Under the pieces are notes generated by a model, which saw only the letters and a list, made by a program, of their open reading frames with translations, ran no database searches and was not told the DNA's origin. Of a stretch of DNA of 64,000 nucleotides, positions 16,611 through 25,231 are shown piece after piece (position 1 is the first letter of the stretch; every line of letters starts with the position of its first letter). This DNA comes from Streptomyces sp. H27-C3 (GTDB lineage: Bacteria > Actinomycetota > Actinomycetes > Streptomycetales > Streptomycetaceae): the NCBI RefSeq assembly GCF_030063415.1, contig NZ_JASITA010000023.1:57669-121668 (forward strand), in the 5' to 3' direction. A program made the position numbers and the translations under genes.

Positions 16611-19600
16611 ATGTTCTTGCTGATTCTTCTGCTGGCGGCGGCGGCGTTCTTCGTCGTTGTGCTGATCATGGCCGCGACGTCCAAGAACAACGGGCAGGGG
16701 CAGGCCAAGGGACGGCCCGCGCGCAAGCCGTCGTCCGGCTCCGCCACTGTGGCCAAGCGCGAGGAACTCCGGCTGCCGTACCGCTACGCCGACGACATGA
16801 TCTTCGTGCACGGCGATTCGGTGTGGACCGGTCTGGTGCTGCCGACCGCCATCGACGAGTACCTCAACCCCGCGGAACTGCAGGCGATGGCGGAGAACCC
16901 GGCGCGCGGCCTGCTGAACATCGCGCGCGGCGACCGCAACGTGGAGTGCCACTACCGCAAGGTCTATCAGCCCATCACGGCGTTGACCTGGGCCGAGGAT
17001 CTCAACGCGGTGGCTTGGGACCCGACCGAGAACTACAAGGCATACAACTTCCGCAAGGCGGAGTACCAGGAGCGCATCGGCGCGATGCGCGAGCGCAACA
17101 TCCTCCTGGTGAAGCTGGGCACCCTCAAGCGGGGCGGGAACGGCGTGGTCGCGGAGGAGGACGAGCCGCACGAGGACGCCTCCATCCTGCGCGGGGTACG
17201 CGGCGTCGCCGACAAGGCCGCCTCCTCGGCGACCGGTGTCACCGAGGAATACCTCAACCCGACCGTCCTCGCCGAGTGGACGCAGGTCGCGGCGGAGGTG
17301 CACGAGAGCCTGGAGGGCATGCGCGGCTCCCCGCTCTCGCGCGAGGAACTCGTGTGGATGATCCGCAAACCCCTGCACGGCGACCTGCCGGTGGCCCCCG
17401 AGCCCGTGCTGGGCAGCCGCTCCTGGGGCCCGGACCAGTTCGACCTGGTGGTGGACTTCTCCGGGGAGAACCGCAAAACGCACATCGTGCTGCACCAGTA
17501 CGACGAGGAGTCCGGGGAGCGGCAGACCAGCTACACGACCACCCTGGTCGCGGCGAGCTGGCCGGCCGAGACGCGCTTCCGGCAGAGCACGGCGTGGGCT
17601 CGTTACGCGGCCCAGCATGTCGATTTCCCGGTCGAGATCGACATGCGGTTCACCCTCATCCCGCACTTGAAGTTCAAAGACCGGGCGGACAAGATCCGGG
17701 GAAACCTCCTCGACGAGATGAACGACATGGCCAATTCGGGCCGGAGCCCGGATACCAAGCTCGCCAGCCAGGTCACCCGGTCCCAGCACCTGTGCGACGA
17801 CATCGACGAGCACAAGATGCCGGGCATGGAAGCGCAGATCCGCTTCACGATCTCCGCGCCCGACCTGAAGGAACTGGAGCGGCGCCGCCGCGTCCTGGAG
17901 ATGCAGTTCAAGCAGGACCTGAAGGTGACGCTGTTGCGGCCGACCCGTCAGCAGTGGAGGCTGTTGCAGTCCCAGCTCCCCGGTGACGCTCCCAAGCTGC
18001 CCATCGCTCCCTACCTGCGGTTGCAGGAGGTCGAGCAGTTGGGCGCCGGGTTGCCGACAGCCGGTCCCGAGATCGGTGACAACCCCGAACAGCGCTCAGG
18101 CAAGCGCCTGGGCTGGGTGGGAAACCTGGTGGGCTGGGCGGGCAAGATGCCGGTCCACTACTCGCTGCACGTCGGCCCGGCCCGCAACGACGGCGGCGGC
18201 ATGGCGATCGTGGGCGCCTCCGGTGGTGGCAAATCCTCGCTCGCGCTGCAGAAGTTCTACGAGGAGTCGGAGTCCGGAGTCCGCTGCCTGGTCATCGACC
18301 CGAAGACCGACTTCGCCCAGTTGTGCTACTACCTCGCCTTCGGCGCCCAGGTGAACGATCCGGGCTTCAGCGGCGATGCCGAAGCGGGACTCGTCGGCAC
18401 GACGCAGAGCCGATTCCAGCCGGTGAACCGGGAGTTCTGGGACGAAACCGAGGTTGTCGACCTCCTCAAGGGACGGGCCGGTGTGCTCGACCCCTGGGTC
18501 GTCGCCCGCGATGTCGCCTCCGGGCGCCTGCTCGCCGAGAGCATGCTGCGCGGGTTCCTGGGCGACGAGGACTACCAGCGGGTACGGCTTCCCGTCATCG
18601 AGGGGATGGCGACCGTCGTGGGCTGGTACAACTCCTCCATTCGACAAGCGGTCGAGCAGGGCTACAGCGCCCGTGACGCGGAACTGCACGTACCGCGACC
18701 GACACTGTGGGCGGTCGTCGACGAGGTCGTACGCGCCTACGACAGTGCGGTTGCGTCCGGCGACCGGGAGGCCATCAAGGAACTCAAGCTGGCGCAGATG
18801 CTGCTCACCGAGTTGCGAACCCTTCCGTATGCCCGGCTGGCCTTCGCCGAGAAGCCGATGACGCTCTCCAGCATGCGCAAGCGCCGCACGGTCATCACTC
18901 TGCGCGGCTACCAGTCGCCGGCCGCTTCCGACCCGCGCAACTGGAACCCGGGTGAACGGCTCGCGGCCACGGCGCTGATGGCCGTCGTCGAGCTGGGCAG
19001 CCAGATGCTGGACGTCGGTTACGAGAAGAACCCGGTCACCGGGGAGGTCGGGCTCCGGCCGAAGGCGCTCTTCGTCGACGAGGCGTACGTCGTCACCGCG
19101 ACCGAGAGCGGCCGAGACCTCATCCGCAGGGCGCTGAAGCAGGGGCGTTCCTACTTGGCGGTGATCGTCCTCATCACGCAGCAGGCCATCGACCTGGTGC
19201 AGATCGAGGACTCCGAGGCGCGCAGCGGTGGCGCCAACCAGATCCACACGGTCTTCGCCTTCAAGCAGAAGTCCGGGCAGGAAGCGGCACTCGTGGCACC
19301 GCTGCTGGGCCGATCGGAGGACGACGCGAAGGTCATCAACGCACTGCAGGAGCTGCGCACCGGAGTCTGCCTTCAACGGGATGTGGACAAGCGGGTCGGC
19401 ACCGTCGCGGTGGACCTGGTCTTCCAAGAGATCCTCGCGGCGACGGACACCAACGGCACGACCCGGCCCGCCCGGCAGGGCGTCAACCCGCCTTCGAGCG
19501 TGTGGGAATGGACGTTCATGCAGGAGGCCGCGGCCTCGGACGCGGCGGCCGAGGTCGCCGCGGCTGCTGCTGCCTCGCTCGAAGCGGAGTCAGTCCGGTC

Positions 19601-19616
19601 TGGCGCGGTGCTGTGA
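16611..19616 (+). CDS. VirB4-like secretion ATPase
   Basis: This 1001-residue protein has a short hydrophobic N-terminus (about 2-23), a large N-terminal domain, and a C-terminal RecA-like ATPase domain. Walker A is GASGGGKSS (about 534-542), followed by VIDPKTDFAQL. Walker B is ALFVDEAYVV (about 819-828), and ITQQAIDL lies after it. VirB4/TraE/TcpF-type ATPases power assembly of type IV channels and are the most conserved part of such systems. Translation is probably coupled to the PrgI-like gene (7-base gap). The Ala-rich C-terminal tail (about 960-990) could be a coiled contact surface. The frame is clean, unlike the integrase and clp genes to the left. Confidence 0.92.
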   Translation: MFLLILLLAAAAFFVVVLIMAATSKNNGQGQAKGRPARKPSSGSATVAKREELRLPYRYADDMIFVHGDSVWTGLVLPTAIDEYLNPAELQAMAENPARGLLNIARGDRNVECHYRKVYQPITALTWAEDLNAVAWDPTENYKAYNFRKAEYQERIGAMRERNILLVKLGTLKRGGNGVVAEEDEPHEDASILRGVRGVADKAASSATGVTEEYLNPTVLAEWTQVAAEVHESLEGMRGSPLSREELVWMIRKPLHGDLPVAPEPVLGSRSWGPDQFDLVVDFSGENRKTHIVLHQYDEESGERQTSYTTTLVAASWPAETRFRQSTAWARYAAQHVDFPVEIDMRFTLIPHLKFKDRADKIRGNLLDEMNDMANSGRSPDTKLASQVTRSQHLCDDIDEHKMPGMEAQIRFTISAPDLKELERRRRVLEMQFKQDLKVTLLRPTRQQWRLLQSQLPGDAPKLPIAPYLRLQEVEQLGAGLPTAGPEIGDNPEQRSGKRLGWVGNLVGWAGKMPVHYSLHVGPARNDGGGMAIVGASGGGKSSLALQKFYEESESGVRCLVIDPKTDFAQLCYYLAFGAQVNDPGFSGDAEAGLVGTTQSRFQPVNREFWDETEVVDLLKGRAGVLDPWVVARDVASGRLLAESMLRGFLGDEDYQRVRLPVIEGMATVVGWYNSSIRQAVEQGYSARDAELHVPRPTLWAVVDEVVRAYDSAVASGDREAIKELKLAQMLLTELRTLPYARLAFAEKPMTLSSMRKRRTVITLRGYQSPAASDPRNWNPGERLAATALMAVVELGSQMLDVGYEKNPVTGEVGLRPKALFVDEAYVVTATESGRDLIRRALKQGRSYLAVIVLITQQAIDLVQIEDSEARSGGANQIHTVFAFKQKSGQEAALVAPLLGRSEDDAKVINALQELRTGVCLQRDVDKRVGTVAVDLVFQEILAATDTNGTTRPARQGVNPPSSVWEWTFMQEAAASDAAAEVAAAAAASLEAESVRSGAVL

Positions 19617-19713
19617 CGCGCGGCAGAGCGGGAACCGGCCACGACTACCTCGCGCGTACGCCCGCGGATGCCGGCTTCTCGAACTTCTCGAAGTTTCTTC
19701 CGAAGGATTTCTC

Positions 19714-21903
19714 ATGCTGATCCGCCGCCGGAACGGCGTTGGCCGTCCAGCGAAGCGCTGGACATGGAAAAACGTGTTCAAGGTGCTCACCAGCACCGGG
19801 GTGGCGGCTCGGGCCGCGCTGTTCGTCGTATTCACGGTGTTGGCGCTCTCGCTCTCCGCTCCACAGCCGGCGAAGGCGTTCATGGACACCTGTGACTGGG
19901 TGGACCAGAGCACCAATCAAAAGGCTGATATGCCGGGTGTCAGCGCGGAGAACATCTTTCCCTCGGTCCGGCAGTGGGACGGGAAAGGCGGTCTGGTCTC
20001 CGGAGCGGAGAAACTTCCCAAGGGAGCCGCTCAGTACACGCTGTACGAGCTGAACAGCATGCGGGGCCTCAACTGGGCTTCCACCCAGGTGAGCCAGAAG
20101 CAGGCCAAAGGCGACGACTCCGCCGAGGACGACGACTGCAGCATCCAGAACGACATCACCAACTCCATCGGCCAGATGATTTTCGATCTGAGCAAGGTCA
20201 TGAGCCGCGCCGCGATCAGCGTGAAGGAGATCTCGTCCAACCCCAGCCCGCTGGCGGCTCTGTACGAGGAGACGGTCGAAGGCAAGGACAGCGTCGTCGA
20301 TCGCCTCAACAACCGTGTGTTCAAGTTCGCCGTTCCCACGATGATCCTGCTCACCGGAATCTGGGTGTTCGGTAAATGGCGCAAGGGAGACATGCGTGAA
20401 GTCTGGGCGGGGGTGGGCTGGGCCGCTTTTGTGGTCGTCGCGGTATCCGGCTTCCTGGTCAACGGAAACTATGTGGCGGTGGTCGAGAAGGCGGACTCCG
20501 GCATCGCGCAGGGAAACGCAGTACTGACAGAGGCTGTTCTGGGCAGTGCGACGGGTCTCATGGAACCGCCCTGCGACCTCGGCGTGAACGCCACGCAGCG
20601 CGGAATGCGGGTCTCCAGCTGCGCGATGTACGACACGCTGGCGTTCCGCCCCTGGTCGATCGGTCAGTTCGGAGACCCGGGCAAGAAGCGAATAGCGTAC
20701 AAGGGTGACGACAAATGCGACTTCGGGGGTCCGAGGAGATGTTCGGATCTCCGGGTGAAGCAGGTTGTCGCGCAGTCGGTGACGAATAAGGACTACTACT
20801 CCGGCGAGAAAGACATCACGGACAAGAAGGAGGACGAGTACGGCGATCTGCGCAAGTACATGGCCGATGACTTCTCCTCCGGCGACTACGACCAGTGGAG
20901 CGGGCGCAAGCCGGCGAGCCGTATCAGCATTGCCATTTACGCCCTGGTTGCCTCCGCCATCGTCGGACTCATGGTCATCGGCCTCAGCCTGCTGACTCTG
21001 CTCTGGCACGCGGTGACGCTCATCATGGTGATCCTGCTGCCATTGATCGCGTCGATATCTATCCATCCCACGCAGCAGAAACTGTTGCGGGGATGGTGGG
21101 AAACATTTGTGCACAGTTTTGTGCTGCGTGCCGGGTTCGGGGTAATTCTCACTGTGCTGCTGCTCTTCTACCAGGTGATTCTTCCGCTCCAGGTTCCACT
21201 GGGTATGCAACTGTTGATGCTGCTGCTGGTCACCGTGGCCGTTATCATGCTGCTCAAGAACCTGCTGTCCGGAAAGTTCAGCCCCAAGGTCGCGGGAGCC
21301 GAGGACGCGCTCGGTATTCGCGAGGCGGCGGAGACCGGCAGTAGCAAGCTGGTCGACAAGGGTCAGGGCGCGCCCGGCAAGGCACTCCAGGTGGGAGGCC
21401 GTGTCGCGGGCCGGACCGCGGCCGGGACCGTTCGAACGGCGGACAAGAAGCTGCTCGGCGGCAAGCTGGCGAAGGGCGGCTGGATCGACGTCAGCGCTCG
21501 TCAGAAGCGCAAGGACTCCTACGGGATAGCCAAGGCTCAGGGCGGCGGAGCAGCGAAGTCCAAGCAGCAGGGCCCGCTGAAGAAGCAGGTCCAGCCGGAC
21601 TCGCCGGAACTGCCGGAGCAGCAGCAGGGGCAGCAGCCGGATCCCGAGGCCCAGCCCACGTCCCGGCGGCGGGTCAGTAGCTCCACCGGTCAGCAGCCGG
21701 CCCAGACCTCGGTGCCGACTCAGCCCCAGGGCCAACGGCCCGCGCCGCAACAGCCGTCGCCGCAGCAGCCGCAACCGCGGACGTATCCGACGCAACCACA
21801 TCAGGCACAGCCACAGCCACATCAGCCGCAGCCACAAGCGCCCCAGCCGCCGAACAACCAGCCGCCGCCGAATCCGCCGAGGCCGAACGGCCGGGTCTCT
21901 TAG
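19714..21903 (+). CDS. VirB6/TrbL-like polytopic membrane protein with Pro/Gln-rich tail
   Basis: This 729-residue protein has a signal-anchor (about 28-52), then an extracellular loop with two Cys and many charged residues. Membrane helices follow at about 205-221, 232-251, 404-448 (two or three spans) and 467-513, including IHPTQQKLLRGWWETFVHSF between spans. From about 600 the chain is Gln/Pro-rich and ends NPPRPNGRVS. Layout and position after VirB4 match VirB6/TrbL/TcpH-type channel proteins. ATG 19714 has a clear GAAGGA site; the frame is open for 162 codons upstream, but that region is the 3' end of the ATPase gene. The Pro/Gln tail probably reaches into the cytoplasm or wall. Confidence 0.8.
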   Translation: MLIRRRNGVGRPAKRWTWKNVFKVLTSTGVAARAALFVVFTVLALSLSAPQPAKAFMDTCDWVDQSTNQKADMPGVSAENIFPSVRQWDGKGGLVSGAEKLPKGAAQYTLYELNSMRGLNWASTQVSQKQAKGDDSAEDDDCSIQNDITNSIGQMIFDLSKVMSRAAISVKEISSNPSPLAALYEETVEGKDSVVDRLNNRVFKFAVPTMILLTGIWVFGKWRKGDMREVWAGVGWAAFVVVAVSGFLVNGNYVAVVEKADSGIAQGNAVLTEAVLGSATGLMEPPCDLGVNATQRGMRVSSCAMYDTLAFRPWSIGQFGDPGKKRIAYKGDDKCDFGGPRRCSDLRVKQVVAQSVTNKDYYSGEKDITDKKEDEYGDLRKYMADDFSSGDYDQWSGRKPASRISIAIYALVASAIVGLMVIGLSLLTLLWHAVTLIMVILLPLIASISIHPTQQKLLRGWWETFVHSFVLRAGFGVILTVLLLFYQVILPLQVPLGMQLLMLLLVTVAVIMLLKNLLSGKFSPKVAGAEDALGIREAAETGSSKLVDKGQGAPGKALQVGGRVAGRTAAGTVRTADKKLLGGKLAKGGWIDVSARQKRKDSYGIAKAQGGGAAKSKQQGPLKKQVQPDSPELPEQQQGQQPDPEAQPTSRRRVSSSTGQQPAQTSVPTQPQGQRPAPQQPSPQQPQPRTYPTQPHQAQPQPHQPQPQAPQPPNNQPPPNPPRPNGRVS

Positions 21904-21961
21904 TGAGCGGCCCGGTGCCCTGTCCCACTTGTCACCCCGTACGAGCTGAGGAGCCGACCCC

Positions 21962-22591
21962 GTGGCAGCCCTGATCGCAGACCGCAGCCCGCAGGAGTTG
22001 GTCGCGGAGCTGTGGACGCTCACCGGTTTGGCCTGGGACACCGTGTGGCGCGGCGTGCCCGCGGACAAGGAGGAACGCGAACGCTGGTGTGCCGCGCTCG
22101 GCTGGCAGCCGCTGTGGTTCGAGGCGGGGCAGTACGTGCGGACGCGGCGGGGCGGTCGGCAGTATCTGGCCTCGGTCGCTCCGGGGCGGCCGGTGACCCG
22201 GGTCGAGTACACGGCCTGGGGGGTCCGGGCCGAGGCGGTGGAGGAGAACGCCGCGGTGACGGAACGGGCTGCGGTGCGTTGGTCCGGGTATCTGGCGGCC
22301 GTGCGGGAGGTGCTGGGCGAGTGCACCTGGTGCGGCGGCTGGGACGCGCCGGACTTCCCCGAGCTGCCGGGACGCGGACCTTGGTACAGCCCCGAGTGGC
22401 GTTTGGAACACGAGGCCCCGCATCGGGTCGCGACGTGGTCCTTCAGCACGCCCGGAGCGCCGCTGTTCGAGCTGACGATGCTGCTCGGCACAGGGAGTGC
22501 GGCGAGTCCGGCGCGCGCCGATGCGAGTATTTCTCTCGTCTGCCACGGTCCGGCGGATGCTGGGGACCGCGGACCGGTCTGGCTGCTGTGA
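21962..22591 (+). CDS. Unknown protein, first of two tandem paralogues
   Basis: This 209-residue soluble protein has no signal or membrane segment. It shares with the next gene the order SPQ[ED]L, a W..[IV]W segment, WC...GW.P near residues 42-50, a W.YLAAVREVLGE block (residues about 108-120) and GGWDAPDFPELP. Trp content is high. GTG 21962 follows GAGGAG. The function is unknown. The position after the channel genes and the tandem duplication suggest paired accessory proteins, for example adaptors, immunity factors or entry-exclusion factors; none of these is shown by sequence. It vaguely resembles actinobacterial DUF6301-type proteins, from memory only. Confidence 0.65.
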   Translation: MAALIADRSPQELVAELWTLTGLAWDTVWRGVPADKEERERWCAALGWQPLWFEAGQYVRTRRGGRQYLASVAPGRPVTRVEYTAWGVRAEAVEENAAVTERAAVRWSGYLAAVREVLGECTWCGGWDAPDFPELPGRGPWYSPEWRLEHEAPHRVATWSFSTPGAPLFELTMLLGTGSAASPARADASISLVCHGPADAGDRGPVWLL

Positions 22592-22624
22592 CATACGCAC
22601 GTACGAGGAGAAGGCGGGAACACA

Positions 22625-23236
22625 ATGCCCACATTGAGGATTGAGCGGTCACCGCAGGATTTGGCCGAAGAAGTGAAAGGGCTTGAGCACGTGGACTGGC
22701 CGGCCATCTGGGCCGGGCCGCCCAACCCCGGTCAGGCCCTCGACGACTGGTGCGCGATCTTCGGCTGGGTGCCCATCGGCGGCGATCGGGTACTGAGCGT
22801 GCGGTCGGCGACGGGCGGAAAGATGAGCCTGGATCCTGTCATCGACGGCGGCTGGAGTCCGGTCAAGAGCCTGGGCTGGACGACGTGGAGCATGGGAGCC
22901 GACACTTCCGACGAGAACGATTCTGTGCTGGAACGAGCCTGTGGGATCTGGCCCGCATACGTGGCAGCAATCCGGAGTGTCCTCGGCGAACCGGAGTTCT
23001 CGGGGGCGTGGGATGATCCCGCCTTCCCCGAACCGCTGAACGGTACGCACTGGCTTCCTTCCCGCGACACGCGGCTGCGGAGCCGTACGCCTTACCGGCT
23101 GGCGGTATGGAGGGACGCGAGTTCCGAAGGCCGAGTGACCGCCTTGGAGCTGCGAAGCGGCGGCGTCACACGCAGCGGGGTGGGCAAGCGAGGCGTAATG
23201 ATCGACTTGGACTGCCATCCCCGGGACGCAGCATGA
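22625..23236 (+). CDS. Unknown protein, second of two tandem paralogues
   Basis: This 203-residue soluble protein is paralogous to the preceding one (SPQDL, WCAIFGWVPI, WPAYVAAIRSVLGE, GAWDDPAFPEPL align without large gaps). An AGGAGAAGG site precedes ATG 22625. Its stop overlaps the next ATG (ATGA at 23233-23236), so translation is coupled to the unknown 362-residue protein, hinting at a shared function. No catalytic motif is recognised. Divergence between the paralogues is high, roughly a third identical by eye, so the duplication is old. Confidence 0.65.
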   Translation: MPTLRIERSPQDLAEEVKGLEHVDWPAIWAGPPNPGQALDDWCAIFGWVPIGGDRVLSVRSATGGKMSLDPVIDGGWSPVKSLGWTTWSMGADTSDENDSVLERACGIWPAYVAAIRSVLGEPEFSGAWDDPAFPEPLNGTHWLPSRDTRLRSRTPYRLAVWRDASSEGRVTALELRSGGVTRSGVGKRGVMIDLDCHPRDAA

Positions 23237-24321
23237 GCTCGGACCTGATACCCCTGTCGATCGGGGAACGGGCTAAACAGCTGCGAGACGCGGGCGGCGC
23301 TCCCTTGCGTGACGGGCAGGCGGAGCGGACGGCGGAGCGTCTCATCAAGACCGCCGACCGAGTGGGCATGGGCGTCGAGGAGTATGTCGTCGAGCGGGCT
23401 CGGCGGATGAAGGTCACCACAGCGAACCCCGATGTGAAATCGGCCTTCTGGTCCTACGGAGTGCCGCACCCGGACGTTCCGCCCAAGCAGATGTTGTCCA
23501 ACGAATACGTCGCTGCCGCCTGGGCCGAGTCCGAAAACGCGAAAGTCGACGGCGCGGCGCGATATCTGGAAGGCACCCAGGGCGGCCAGGCGATGAGCAA
23601 CCTGCACTTGTGGAACAGGGACGTCCATACGGCACTCGGCTTCGACAGGGAACAGGGTCAAGCCCTGGCCAGCAGCGCGTGGTCGGTCCTCTCCGAGAAG
23701 TACGCCGACACCGCGAAGGGCGAAGTCGCCGTCTTCGCCGAGCACGCCCACCCGCTCAGCGTGCTCTACAACACCGAGCTGCCCGCGCTGCGTGCCAACC
23801 CGGATGTCGGCGTGGACAACGTCAAGTTCGTGTACCCCCCGCCGCACGACTGGCCGGACGTCGCACGGGACGAGCTCGGGTCCGATGAGGTCCGCGCCCG
23901 AGCACAGGTCGCCGATCCTGCCAAACCGCTGCACATCAATCCCGAGGAGTATGCGGCCAGGCCCCCCGCCGAGCGCTCCGCTGTGTTGGACAACCTGGCC
24001 ACGGACGTTGCCACAGCGGACAAGAACCACGTGCGGATCACGCCGCTGAGCGCGACGCCGAGCAAGGGCACAGCGACCGGCGCTGCGACGAGCGCTGTCA
24101 CCAGCGCAGCTACCGGCCCTGCCGCACCGGGGCCCAGCGGGGCCGGCCCGAGTGCACCTGCTCCCCCCGCACCTGCTCCCCCCGCGCCGACTCCCGTATG
24201 GCAGGCGGGCTTCGCGCCCAAGCCGACAGCCGCCGCGAAGGGCACAGCTGCCGCACCCGCCGCCCCATCGGTGCCCACCGGGCCCGGCGTCGGCACAGCC
24301 GTGGGCGGGACGGGCATCTGA
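23233..24321 (+). CDS. Unknown 362-residue protein with Pro/Ala-rich C-terminus
   Basis: The N-terminal 60 residues are helical and basic (RTAERLIKTADRVGMGVEEYVVERARRM). A globular part spans about 70-260 with AFWSYGVPHPDVPPKQML, HLWNRDVHTALGFDREQG and HPLSVLYNTELPALRANPDV. The last 100 residues are Ala/Pro/Thr-rich, with APAPPAPAPPAP runs. There is no signal peptide. ATG 23233 overlaps the upstream stop and its own stop overlaps the next start, so it is within a tightly coupled block. The layout, a globular domain with a long disordered tail encoded beside a secretion channel, would fit a secreted substrate, but no enzymatic motif was recognised. Confidence 0.6.
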   Translation: MSSDLIPLSIGERAKQLRDAGGAPLRDGQAERTAERLIKTADRVGMGVEEYVVERARRMKVTTANPDVKSAFWSYGVPHPDVPPKQMLSNEYVAAAWAESENAKVDGAARYLEGTQGGQAMSNLHLWNRDVHTALGFDREQGQALASSAWSVLSEKYADTAKGEVAVFAEHAHPLSVLYNTELPALRANPDVGVDNVKFVYPPPHDWPDVARDELGSDEVRARAQVADPAKPLHINPEEYAARPPAERSAVLDNLATDVATADKNHVRITPLSATPSKGTATGAATSAVTSAATGPAAPGPSGAGPSAPAPPAPAPPAPTPVWQAGFAPKPTAAAKGTAAAPAAPSVPTGPGVGTAVGGTGI

Positions 24322-25103
24322 TGGCCGGGGCGAACGCAGCGCGCGCCAAGAAGCGCCAGGTATCGGAGACGAAGGGCGTGGGCTCGGCCGGGGAGCGGGA
24401 GGACAGGCAGCGGAACAACCTGGGGGACAAACAGCGCAGGGCCGATCTCGCGCCCGCGCCGCCACGGCGATCGAAGTCGGCGGAAGGTAGCCCATCGCGC
24501 CCTCCCCTTCCCGACCTGTTGCGGCGCCTGGTCCGGCAGGAGCGTGAGGACACGCTCGCTGTCAAGCTGCTGCCCCGAGTCGTCTTCACGCTGGCCGCCG
24601 GGTACACGCTGTTCTATGTCGGATCGTCGAGCGCGTCCGCCTTCATTGGTGTGTGCCTGGTACTCGTCCTCGCTCTGGCCGGCTGGTTTCTGCGGCATCG
24701 CGGCCAGTTGGTACTCGCGCTCATCTCGACGCCGGTCACCCTCGCGCTCACCGGCTACATGGCGACAGTGGCCGAAGTCGCACGTGGCGGTCCGGGTGGT
24801 GCCATCACTGGCCAGGCCGTCTTCGGCTACTGGGCCCTCACGGGAATGGCGCTGCTGGGCGCGTGGATGCTCAAGGACCACCCCGGCAGGCGAGGGATCA
24901 CCGTGGTGATCGCCGATGTGGTGCTGATCTTCGCGGCCTTCGTCGGCACGCTGTTCCCGGTGGTCGCCGTGCCGATCGGCTTCCTGGGAATTGTGGCTGT
25001 TCTGATGATTCGCGGCCGTGGATTCACCGCGATGCACCAGCGCACGAAGACGGTTCTGGCACTTCCGGCCCGCATCCGGGCCCGTATGGGAAAAGGCAGT
25101 TGA
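24321..25103 (+). CDS. Multi-pass membrane protein ending the secretion operon
   Basis: This 260-residue protein has a basic disordered N-terminus (about 1-75, Lys/Arg-rich) followed by six or seven hydrophobic helices between about 85 and 235 (for example VVFTLAAGYTLFYVG, VCLVLVLALAGWFL, VVIADVVLIFAAFVGTLFP), then a short basic tail. The ATG overlaps the previous TGA (TGATG), showing translational coupling. No family is recognised. It may be an additional channel or immunity-type membrane component. It is the last gene of the operon; a separate promoter for the downstream regulator lies about 60-90 bases further on. Confidence 0.65.
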   Translation: MAGANAARAKKRQVSETKGVGSAGEREDRQRNNLGDKQRRADLAPAPPRRSKSAEGSPSRPPLPDLLRRLVRQEREDTLAVKLLPRVVFTLAAGYTLFYVGSSSASAFIGVCLVLVLALAGWFLRHRGQLVLALISTPVTLALTGYMATVAEVARGGPGGAITGQAVFGYWALTGMALLGAWMLKDHPGRRGITVVIADVVLIFAAFVGTLFPVVAVPIGFLGIVAVLMIRGRGFTAMHQRTKTVLALPARIRARMGKGS

Positions 25104-25164
25104 CCAACCTCGTGAAGATAGCGAGTCGACTCTGTGTGGGCCATCGCGCGCGTTTGCTTCCACT

Positions 25165-25194
25165 TTGCGAGATCGAACGCTCGTACCATAGAGT
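25165..25194 (+). promoter_or_regulatory. Putative promoter of the Wbl-like/HTH regulator
   Basis: TTGCGA at 25165-25170 and TAGAGT at 25189-25194 are separated by 18 bases, a reasonable vegetative promoter. Between them lies an imperfect inverted repeat (CGAG ... CTCG) that could be an operator. Confidence 0.4.
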
Positions 25195-25231
25195 CGCCCT
25201 GAGTGTAAGATCATCTCGGGGGATTTCATTC

